Source: DASUAO01 sp046484625 (GTDB lineage: Bacteria > Actinomycetota > Acidimicrobiia > IMCC26256 > PALSA-555). Taken from it: DNA of 10,214 nt. Below the pieces are notes generated by a model. It was not told where the DNA came from. It did not search any database and saw only the letters and a list, made by a program, of their open reading frames with translations. The stretch covers positions 1 to 10,214 of the forward strand of contig JAWOIO010000112.1 in NCBI GenBank assembly GCA_046484625.1, read 5' to 3'. A program made the translations under genes and the position numbers. Below, one piece after another: positions 1-4,701 of the stretch; the stretch's first letter is position 1, and each line of letters begins with the position of its first letter.

Positions 1-17
1 AGAGGCGGGCAGCCTCT
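1..17. repeat. Small hairpin at the window edge
   Basis: The first 17 bases form a perfect 6-bp stem (AGAGGC/GCCTCT) with a 5-base loop. It could be the end of a terminator of a gene to the left, but there is no T-tract and the left context is cut off. A second loose inverted pair (GTTGGC near 23, GCCAAC near 53) lies just after it. No function is assigned. Confidence 0.3.
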
Positions 18-166
18 TAGGTTGGCAAGCCATTGGCAAGTACTCACCTGAGCCAACGGGTATCGCGAAGCGCGAAACGGTCTTGTCCCGCGTCGTCACG
101 AAATCTGGCAGGGAGGTTGGTGTCGGGGTCCTCGTGAAGGGAGCGTCCCGCGCAAGGCCGAGATGG

Positions 167-192
167 TTGGACCGCCCCCGGGGGCGGTCCAA
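167..192. repeat. Perfect 26-bp palindrome
   Basis: Two 13-base arms, TTGGACCGCCCCC and its exact reverse complement, meet with no spacer at 179/180. As RNA it would fold into a very stable GC-rich hairpin; as DNA it is a symmetric site. No T-tract follows, so a standard intrinsic terminator is not evident. It lies about 145 bases before the first membrane-protein gene. A transcription end of an upstream gene or a dimeric-protein site are both possible; the sequence does not decide. Confidence 0.5.
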
Positions 193-197
193 GTCGC

Positions 198-278
198 TGT
201 CACAAGTACCCGGAGGAGCCCGAGACGTTCGTGTTCTGCCCTCAGCGCTGGAGGCGGGAGTTCGGTAGTTCCGGGTAG
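198..278 (+). pseudogene. Possible C-terminal remnant of a zinc-ribbon protein
   Basis: Read in the frame of base 198, the sequence gives CHKYPEEPETFVFCPQRW, then RREFGSSG and a TAG stop at 276-278. The pattern of a Cys, a PEEPE stretch, FCP and REFG resembles from memory the C-termini of small actinobacterial zinc-ribbon proteins ending in FCPxC...REFG. Here the last cysteine of the expected pair appears to be Arg. The frame closes upstream at a stop at 135-137, so there is no room for a whole protein. Its last codons run into the first repeat copy. This could be chance; the call is weak. Confidence 0.25.
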
Positions 279-302
279 GCGAGGTCAGCGGGTGCCCTGA
301 CG
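263..302 (+). repeat. Intergenic repeat, copy A
   Basis: This copy starts CGGTAGTTCCGGGTAGGCG and continues AGGTCAGCG, then ends GCCCTGACG. Its first 28 bases differ at one position from copy B at 1391. A short GTCAG/CTGAC pair (284-288 and 297-301) could form a hairpin. The copy ends 34 bases before the start codon at 337, the same distance as copy C before its gene. It may be a shared upstream regulatory element or a mobile intergenic repeat. Confidence 0.65.
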
Positions 303-336
303 TCTCCAGAGCGGGGCGGTCGCAGTATGGAGAGCG

Positions 337-1332
337 ATGCCGGCAACGCCCTCGCGTAGCTGTCGCGCGTTGCGTACACGACGGCGGATGAGCGCGCTCG
401 CAGCAGTGATTGGTGTCTGCTTCGCCTCGTCCTTGGCCGTGGATGCACACGCCAGCTCACCCGCTGCCGACTACGACGATCTCGTCGCCGACTCGGAGTC
501 CGGTCCGGACATTGCCAGTGTGGTCGTCACCCAGCCGACGCCGGCCGAAGTCTCATTCACGGTTCGCTTCGCCAACCGAGCCCTCCGAGCAGAGGAGCTC
601 CTGGCGATCGACTTCGACACCGATCTCGAGAGCGACACCGGAGACGAGGACGGGTTCGAGTTCGCGATCGAGGTCTTCGGCGGCGAGACGACGCTCTGGC
701 GCTGGGAGCAACGGTCACGAAACTGGGATCACGTCGAGAGCGATGCACTCGAGTCGCGCCGGGAGCCCACGACTCTGATCGTGACCGTCTTGCTCCGCGA
801 CCTCAGATCGCCTGAGTCATTCGGCTTCAGCGTCCTCGCCGACGCGAACCCCGACGACGAGCACGCCCCCGCCGATCTCGCGCCCGACGATGGGCGCTGG
901 CGCTACCCGCCCGCAGATTGGGGGAGCCTGAACTGGCCACTCTTCGGGCTTCTCATGTCGGTGATCGTGGCGGGCACGATCGTCGCTCTCTTCGTCCCCG
1001 GTTCGATCGACGCCCTGCGCGCTCCGGGCTGGCGGCTGCTGAAGTCACCGGTGCTCTGGCCGTTCGCCGTCTTCGTGCTCGTCGCCTTCGGGGCAACTAT
1101 TGGGGCTCTCTGGGACGGTAGCTACCCGGCAGACCAGACTGAGGCAGACGTCTTCCGCTCCAACCTGATGCACGGCGCAGCCCTGGGAGCCTTCATGACG
1201 GGCATCGTCGTCGCGCTGCTCGCTGCGCACCTCCTTCGCCGGCGGAGTGGGGCGTCATCGTTCGAGTCCCTTCGCATGGTCGTCTGGCGCTCACTCGAAC
1301 GGAAGGTCACACGGCGGGGAAGCAGGCGCTGA
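337..1332 (+). CDS. Exported beta-domain protein with three membrane segments, unrecognised
   Basis: This 331-residue protein is not one I recognise. The N-terminus is basic (RTRRR at 13-17), followed by a hydrophobic stretch 19-35 and a likely signal-peptidase site after AHA39. Residues about 56-190 look like an exported beta-sandwich: alternating hydrophobic strands (SVVV, VSFTVRF), then IDFDTD (91-96), a TG at 101-102, and strand-like EFAIEV. This layout recalls DOMON or CBM9-like domains, but I infer that from pattern only. Three membrane segments follow at about 201-222, 238-259 and 281-300, with a basic tail. The start is ATG337, with GGAG at 329-332, a short spacing of 4. An alternative is ATG388 (residue 18), which would also give a good signal peptide. 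Repeat copy A lies just upstream. Function is unknown; a surface or envelope role is inferred. Confidence 0.75.
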   Translation: MPATPSRSCRALRTRRRMSALAAVIGVCFASSLAVDAHASSPAADYDDLVADSESGPDIASVVVTQPTPAEVSFTVRFANRALRAEELLAIDFDTDLESDTGDEDGFEFAIEVFGGETTLWRWEQRSRNWDHVESDALESRREPTTLIVTVLLRDLRSPESFGFSVLADANPDDEHAPADLAPDDGRWRYPPADWGSLNWPLFGLLMSVIVAGTIVALFVPGSIDALRAPGWRLLKSPVLWPFAVFVLVAFGATIGALWDGSYPADQTEADVFRSNLMHGAALGAFMTGIVVALLAAHLLRRRSGASSFESLRMVVWRSLERKVTRRGSRR

Positions 1333-1390
1333 ACTCAATCTCTCGGTAGCGAACGATCACGTGTGTCTGGAGGCCAATGCCCTGACCCCT

Positions 1391-1429
1391 CGGTAGTTCC
1401 GGGTAGGCGGGGTCAGCGTCAGCCTGACG
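1391..1429 (+). repeat. Intergenic repeat, copy B
   Basis: This is a near-copy of the element at 263: 27 of the first 28 bases match, followed by a similar CCTGACG end. An 8-bp inverted pair, CTGACCCC (1382-1389) and GGGGTCAG (1409-1416), encloses the CGGTAGTT core, so this copy could form a stem-loop. It lies in the 205-base gap between two membrane genes, 147 bases before the next start codon. Apart from this repeat and the Shine-Dalgarno of the next gene, I see nothing else in the gap. Confidence 0.7.
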
Positions 1430-1537
1430 AGCGCAGACTCCTTCGTGCGGGAAATTCCGGCACCAGGGCGAGCGGTCAGGGTTCACCCCGATGCTGGATC
1501 GGCGTCCGTCGTGAGAGCCTGAGGAGGGAAGAGTGGC

Positions 1538-1981
1538 ATGGGAGGGCAACCGATGCCGCCGGAGCGATCGAGGAACTCGGGGAAGCTGATCGTAGGCTTC
1601 GCGCTCATCGGCCTGGGCTTGTTCATGGGCTTCTGCGTGTTGTGGGTGATTGCCTTTGCGAAGGCCTGGGGGATGGAGGATGACCCCGAGACGTACTGGC
1701 GTGCAGGGGACACGGCAGCGGTGCTGTTCGTCGGCGGCCTTGCGTTCATCCCAGGCGTGTGGCTTGTGGTGTCGGGCCTTGCACACGCCAAGAGACCCCG
1801 ACAGAGAGCGGGTATCACCTCGTTCACCGTCGGCGCGACGTTCTTCGTTCTCTCAGGGATCCTCGCCTTCGCCGACACGAGGGGCGGAACCGGCGGCGAG
1901 TACCTGTTCGCGGTCGTTGTGGGAGGAGTCCCCATGCTGCTTGGCATCGCGCTTCTGAGACCGTCACCGCCTACAGCATGA
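1538..1981 (+). CDS. Small four-segment membrane protein, unrecognised
   Basis: This 147-residue protein is not one I recognise. It has a polar N-terminal leader of 16 residues, then four hydrophobic segments at about 17-41, 59-82, 93-111 and 122-140. A hydrophilic acidic loop (MEDDPETYWRAGD) follows segment 1, a basic loop (KRPRQR, 85-90) follows segment 2, and a Gly-rich loop follows segment 3. By the positive-inside rule the loop after segment 2 and both termini would be cytoplasmic. The start ATG1538 has AGGAGG at 1522-1527, ten bases upstream, which supports it. No catalytic motif is visible. The stop at 1979-1981 abuts the convergent, broken recombinase remnant, so the 3' end may sit at an old recombination junction. 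Its neighbours are two other orphan membrane proteins; a joint role is not shown. Confidence 0.7.
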   Translation: MGGQPMPPERSRNSGKLIVGFALIGLGLFMGFCVLWVIAFAKAWGMEDDPETYWRAGDTAAVLFVGGLAFIPGVWLVVSGLAHAKRPRQRAGITSFTVGATFFVLSGILAFADTRGGTGGEYLFAVVVGGVPMLLGIALLRPSPPTA

Positions 1982-1984
1982 GCT

Positions 1985-2319
1985 CGTGAGCTTGCCCCCA
2001 GCACCCTCGATCCGCTCAAGGGCATCAAGCGCGTCCGTTACAGACCTGCTGAAACGAGAGAGGTTCCACACCACGATGCCGCGAACGGCACCGCGCTCGA
2101 CCATCTCGATCGCCTCATTCCAGAGCGGTCGAGAACCATCCCCGCCTGACGCATCAAGCTCCTCAGAGACGTCTACGACGTTGAGGCTCTCTCTCTCTTG
2201 GCGACCGAGGCGATCTGTTCCCGCTGCAGCTCAGGCGAGAGAAACGAGCCTGAGTCCCTGTCCCTCCCACCGACCCGACTGACCCTCGTGTATCCGACGA
2301 CCTTGGTTCTCGCTGCCAT
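1985..2319 (-). pseudogene. Serine recombinase N-terminal domain, truncated and frameshifted
   Basis: On the minus strand from ATG at 2319 the reading is MAARTKVVGYTRVSRVGG, then SPELQREQIASVAKRE. After a frame change it continues SLNVVDVSEELDASGGDGS, RPLWNEAIEMVERG and RGIVVWNLSRFSRSV, ending ALERIEGAGGKL. This is the resolvase-type catalytic domain: the YTRVS motif holds the nucleophile Ser14, QREQI begins the usual helix, and the NLSRFSRS stretch holds the conserved arginines. Large serine recombinases are typically 450-600 residues; only about 110 remain. The break is in a CT/GA dinucleotide run at 2187-2198, where the first frame runs into a stop soon after. The recombinase and zinc-ribbon DNA-binding domains are absent: homology stops beside the end of the convergent membrane gene. 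It is an inactive relic of a phage or integrative element. The small plus-strand frame opposite it is a shadow. Confidence 0.8.
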
Positions 2320-2350
2320 ATCGGGTCTCAGCGTGATGTGCGCCCCTGCG

Positions 2351-2356
2351 TATCCT
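2351..2356 (+). promoter_or_regulatory. Putative -10 box of the broken msrA copy
   Basis: TATCCT lies 8 bases before the ATG of the msrA remnant. The shared GCGTATCCT context also precedes the intact msrA at 3921. Conservation of the box in both copies suggests the duplicated or related segment included the promoter. No convincing -35 is visible. Confidence 0.4.
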
Positions 2357-2364
2357 TCTAAGCC

Positions 2365-2541
2365 ATGAGCCTCTTCACCCGCAAGTCCGAGATGGTTCGC
2401 CCCGACGACGCCTTGCCTGGACGCGACGAGTCGATGAGCAAGCTAGGAGTGCATCGAGTGCTGGGTACGCCCATCGTGCCCCCGTTCCCCGAAGGCACCG
2501 AGTAGGCGATCTTCGGCATGGGGTGTTATTGGGGAGCGGAT
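2365..2541 (+). pseudogene. msrA remnant: N-terminal third, in-frame stop and frameshift
   Basis: From ATG2365 the reading is MSLFTRKSEM, ALPGRDESM, VLGTPIVPPFPEGTE, then TAG (2503-2505), then AIFGMGCYWG. This parallels the intact MsrA at 3934 (MGLFSRKST, ALPGRDEPM, VLGTPLTPPFPDGTE, QAIFGMGCFWG). The stop replaces the Gln48 codon (CAG to TAG). The active-site motif survives as GCYWG. Just after it, 4 bases are missing relative to the intact gene and the frame shifts; homology ends near 2541. About 160 C-terminal residues are absent. Over 2482-2534 versus 4054-4106 the two copies differ at 5 of 53 bases, but they are more diverged upstream. It is therefore an old paralogous or transferred copy rather than a fresh duplication. 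Not expected to make active enzyme. Confidence 0.85.
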
Positions 2542-2549
2542 AGCCCTTT

Positions 2550-2577
2550 CTGATTCGTAAGTCCAGGTTCGAGCCCT
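2550..2577 (+). pseudogene. tRNA-Thr-like fragment, possible attachment-site relic
   Basis: CTGATTCGTAA matches the 5' anticodon stem and loop of a tRNA-Thr (compare CTGATTTGTAA in the intact gene at 10059, one base different; the anticodon would be CGT). After a gap where the 3' anticodon stem and variable loop should be, CCAGG-TTCGAGC-CCTCG resembles a T-arm with one mismatched pair. No D-arm or acceptor stem is visible. It sits directly after the broken msrA and near a broken serine recombinase. tRNA 3' halves are common integration sites, so an attachment-site relic is possible, but a chance resemblance is not excluded. Confidence 0.35.
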
Positions 2578-2602
2578 CGAATAGACCTCCACGAGTAGTC
2601 GT

Positions 2603-2641
2603 CGGTAGTTGCAGGCGACCTGGTCGGTATTCGCCCTGATG
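2603..2641 (+). repeat. Diverged intergenic repeat, copy C
   Basis: CGGTAGTT begins this copy and GCCCTGATG ends it, as in copies A and B (GCCCTGACG and GCCTGACG). The middle shares only pieces (GGCGA, GGTC). It ends 34 bases before the start codon at 2676, exactly as copy A does before 337. Relationship to A and B is probable but not certain because of the diverged centre. Confidence 0.4.
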
Positions 2642-2661
2642 CCGAGCCACCGCGATGCCAC

Positions 2662-2667
2662 TAGTCT
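2662..2667 (+). promoter_or_regulatory. Putative -10 box for the seven-segment membrane gene
   Basis: TAGTCT fits the TANNNT pattern and lies 8 bases before GTG2676, so transcription would begin at or next to the start codon, giving a leaderless message. No clear -35 is seen. Confidence 0.35.
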
Positions 2668-2675
2668 GGTCATAG

Positions 2676-3890
2676 GTGAGGCTCGTGGCGGTTCCGCTGC
2701 CGACTGGGATCTCGGCTTCCGATCGCTCGCCGCAGTGGTGGCTTGGCCAGGTGGTGGTGTGGGCGCAGGTCACTGCGTTCGCGATCATCGCGCTTCTTCA
2801 CGTCGTGCGTTACGAACCGCCGCGCTGGACACCGGCCCCGGGCTTCGAGCAGACGCTCGTGGAGGCCGGTCTGCTCGTCATCGCGTCGCTGCCACTCATC
2901 GTGCTCGGAGTCCTCGCGGTGCGGCATCCGGCCGTGGCCGGTTTCTTCCTCCTCGTACTCGGCGGTCTGCCCATTCTGCTCTTCAACTCGGGCAACATCG
3001 TTCCCGAGGGACGGCAGTTCTGGATCACGTTGGTCGTCCTCCCGCCACTCGTCGCGGGAGCGGGCTTCGTCTGCTCGAGCCGCAGGGTCGCTGGAGGCTT
3101 GGTCTTCGCATTCGGAGTAGCCGCCCTAGCAGCAGCGTGGGTGGCGCCTCGCTGGGTCGAGGAGGGTTTCGTCGAGCAGGAGTACGCCGTGTTCGGTGTC
3201 ACGGTCGCGCTCGTCACCGTCGTTGCGGGGCTCGCGCTTCTGGCAGGACGGAGCAGGCGGGCATGGGCGGTGACCGCCGGAGTCGCCGTTGCGGCGGTCG
3301 GTGTCGCCGCCGGAGCGCTCGTGTTCACGCCCGGCGAAGCGACCAGCGAGTTCGAGAAGCGGCTGTTGGCGGCCTTTGCCGGTTCTTCAACTTTCGATGA
3401 GGGGTTCGACAACGCGAACTGCGTGCGCGTCGCGGACCACGACGCGTTCCACTGCACGATGAGCGAGACGAGTGGATCGACGGTGACCGCAGGTGACCGT
3501 CTCCGTGTCCTCTGCGACAGCGGCGTCTGCCGCTTCGGCTGGCCCACCGTCGGCGAGTACGGCGGCGGCTGGGTTCGCGTGGGATCGTTCGACTGCAATG
3601 CCGCCTGTTCACAGGACGTCGCACGCGGCTACGTGTACGAGCTCGTGTACGAGGACGACGGGCAGTCAGTCGGGCTCGGCCGCATCGAGTCGGATCGTGA
3701 CGTCGGCAGTCTCGGGTTGTACGAGGACGTGACCACGCGAGCCGGCCGTTGGGCCAACATCGAATCCGTCCGCGACTCCTCTGACCCGGCCGTCGCCGCC
3801 ATCCTCGTCGTCAGCTTCCCGAGCCACCCTCCGTACTACGACGATCCGCTCTGGGAGCCGACCTACCCACCCGAGCTCGACATCGAGTGA
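2676..3890 (+). CDS. Seven-segment membrane protein with a six-cysteine outer domain, unrecognised
   Basis: This 404-residue protein is not one I recognise. It has seven hydrophobic segments at about 23-44, 61-82, 86-104, 114-133, 138-157, 169-191 and 196-217. They are followed by a soluble C-terminal half (about 220-404). That domain has six cysteines (249, 260, 280, 285, 307, 311), suggesting disulfides and an outside location. It also has aromatic and acidic stretches (YVYELVYEDDGQ) and a Pro-rich acidic end (YPPELDIE). Topology with the C-terminus outside fits an odd number of segments. GTG2676 is used as the start because TAGTCT at 2662 would give a leaderless message. GTG2685 is an alternative, but its GGTGAGG is only 3 bases away. 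The gene lies between the broken and intact msrA copies, on the same strand, 43 bases before the latter. The role is unknown; envelope sensing or assembly is only a guess. Confidence 0.75.
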   Translation: MRLVAVPLPTGISASDRSPQWWLGQVVVWAQVTAFAIIALLHVVRYEPPRWTPAPGFEQTLVEAGLLVIASLPLIVLGVLAVRHPAVAGFFLLVLGGLPILLFNSGNIVPEGRQFWITLVVLPPLVAGAGFVCSSRRVAGGLVFAFGVAALAAAWVAPRWVEEGFVEQEYAVFGVTVALVTVVAGLALLAGRSRRAWAVTAGVAVAAVGVAAGALVFTPGEATSEFEKRLLAAFAGSSTFDEGFDNANCVRVADHDAFHCTMSETSGSTVTAGDRLRVLCDSGVCRFGWPTVGEYGGGWVRVGSFDCNAACSQDVARGYVYELVYEDDGQSVGLGRIESDRDVGSLGLYEDVTTRAGRWANIESVRDSSDPAVAAILVVSFPSHPPYYDDPLWEPTYPPELDIE

Positions 3891-3920
3891 CCGACGTCCC
3901 GGTGCTGGATCACCCGCGCG

Positions 3921-3926
3921 TATCCT
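3921..3926 (+). promoter_or_regulatory. Putative -10 box of intact msrA
   Basis: TATCCT (TANNNT) is followed by 7 bases and then GTG3934, the spacing expected if transcription starts at the start codon. There is no well-placed Shine-Dalgarno: AGGGG is only 3 bases from the GTG. This supports a leaderless msrA. The same box precedes the broken msrA copy. Confidence 0.5.
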
Positions 3927-3933
3927 AGGGGCC

Positions 3934-4593
3934 GTGGGTCTGTTCTCCCGGAAGTCGACGGTGACGCCTAGGCCGGAAGAAGCCCTTCCGGGCCGCGACG
4001 AACCGATGCGCGTCCCGACGGCGCACCTGGTCCTCGGGACGCCGCTGACTCCGCCCTTCCCCGATGGCACCGAGCAGGCGATCTTCGGGATGGGGTGTTT
4101 TTGGGGTGCCGAGCGGATGTTCTGGCAGGCACGCGGTGTCTTCACGACCGCCGTCGGCTACGCGGGAGGCTTCACGCCCAATCCGACCTACGAGGAGGTC
4201 TGCTCCGGACGAACAGGCCACACCGAGGTCGTGCTCGCCGCCTTCGACCTGGCCGAGACGGGCTATGAGGAGATGCTCCGGATCTTCTGGGAGGGGCATG
4301 ACCCCACGCAGGGGATGCGGCAGGGCAACGACGTCGGCACGCAGTACCGCTCCGCGGTCTACTGGACGACCGAGGCGCAGCGCGACGCGGCGCTCGCCTC
4401 GCGCGACGTGTTCCAGCAAGAGCTCGCGCGCGCCGGCTACGGCGAGATCACGACCGAGATCGCCCCCGCCGGGACGTTCTACTACGCCGAGCCCTACCAC
4501 CAGCAGTACCTCGCGGCGAACCCGAACGGCTATTGCGGGCTCGGCGGCACCGGGGTCTGCTGCCCGGTCGGCACGGGCGTCAGCGCCGCCTGA
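3934..4593 (+). CDS. msrA: Peptide-methionine (S)-S-oxide reductase MsrA
   Basis: This cytoplasmic enzyme reduces methionine-S-sulfoxide in proteins and free methionine, using thioredoxin. The 219-residue length matches the long MsrA type (E. coli about 212). The catalytic motif GCFWG is at 54-58 with nucleophile Cys55. GYAGG (75-79), GHTEVV with acidic Glu98, and GNDVGTQYRS (131-140, with Asp133 and Tyr138) are the family's substrate-pocket motifs. Resolving cysteines lie at the C-terminus (Cys201, Cys209/210), as in the three-cysteine enzymes. The N-terminal ALPGRDEPM and LGTPLTPPFPDGTE stretches are typical for this subtype. GTG3934 is chosen because of the TATCCT box 7 bases upstream and because the broken paralogue begins at the same place. 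It is followed by a hairpin-rich convergent gap. It probably forms its own unit, although it could be read through from the membrane gene 43 bases upstream. Confidence 0.95.
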   Translation: MGLFSRKSTVTPRPEEALPGRDEPMRVPTAHLVLGTPLTPPFPDGTEQAIFGMGCFWGAERMFWQARGVFTTAVGYAGGFTPNPTYEEVCSGRTGHTEVVLAAFDLAETGYEEMLRIFWEGHDPTQGMRQGNDVGTQYRSAVYWTTEAQRDAALASRDVFQQELARAGYGEITTEIAPAGTFYYAEPYHQQYLAANPNGYCGLGGTGVCCPVGTGVSAA

Positions 4594-4606
4594 GGTGCGC
4601 GGACGA

Positions 4607-4626
4607 GGGCGAGGCAAGCCTCGCCC
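4607..4626. terminator. Hairpin after msrA, left arm of the paired element
   Basis: GGGCGAGGC (4607-4615) and GCCTCGCCC (4618-4626) are perfect reverse complements separated by AA; a realistic fold is a 7-bp stem with a 6-base loop. It begins 13 bases after the msrA stop and lies between convergent genes, so it could end transcription from both sides. There is no U-tract, which is common for GC-rich actinobacterial hairpins. It is also half of the larger repeat described next. Confidence 0.5.
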
Positions 4627-4674
4627 CTACGAGCGGCTCGAGCCACGTCTCGTAGGGGCGACCTCTGGGTCGCC
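4607..4674. repeat. Head-to-head pair of hairpin elements in the convergent gap
   Basis: TCGCCCCTACGAG (4621-4633) and CTCGTAGGGGCGA (4649-4661) form a perfect 13-bp inverted repeat around a 15-base centre, which itself holds GGCTCGAGCC. Each arm runs outward into its own hairpin: GGCGAGG/CCTCGCC on the left and GGCGACC/GGTCGCC (4657-4663, 4668-4674) on the right. Read from the centre outward both arms start CTCGTAGGGGCGA and then differ, but in a way that keeps the stem paired. It looks like two opposed copies of one small palindromic repeat. It fills most of the 108-base gap between msrA and the potC-like gene. Confidence 0.65.
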
Positions 4675-4701
4675 GCGGCGAGGCGGAGCGGTCGTCCGAG
4701 C

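Noticed and set aside
1333..1537. A gene in the gap between the first two membrane genes
   Set aside because: Frames on both strands are short and lack start-site signals; the stretch is explained by repeat copy B and the Shine-Dalgarno of the next gene.
1986..2282. Plus-strand frame of 98 codons
   Set aside because: It is Ser/Arg-rich and exactly opposite the recombinase remnant, whose motifs are clear on the minus strand.
2609..3400. Second plus-strand frame starting ahead of the seven-segment gene
   Set aside because: It becomes Arg/Gly-rich with no membrane pattern, while the frame from 2676 has seven clean hydrophobic segments.
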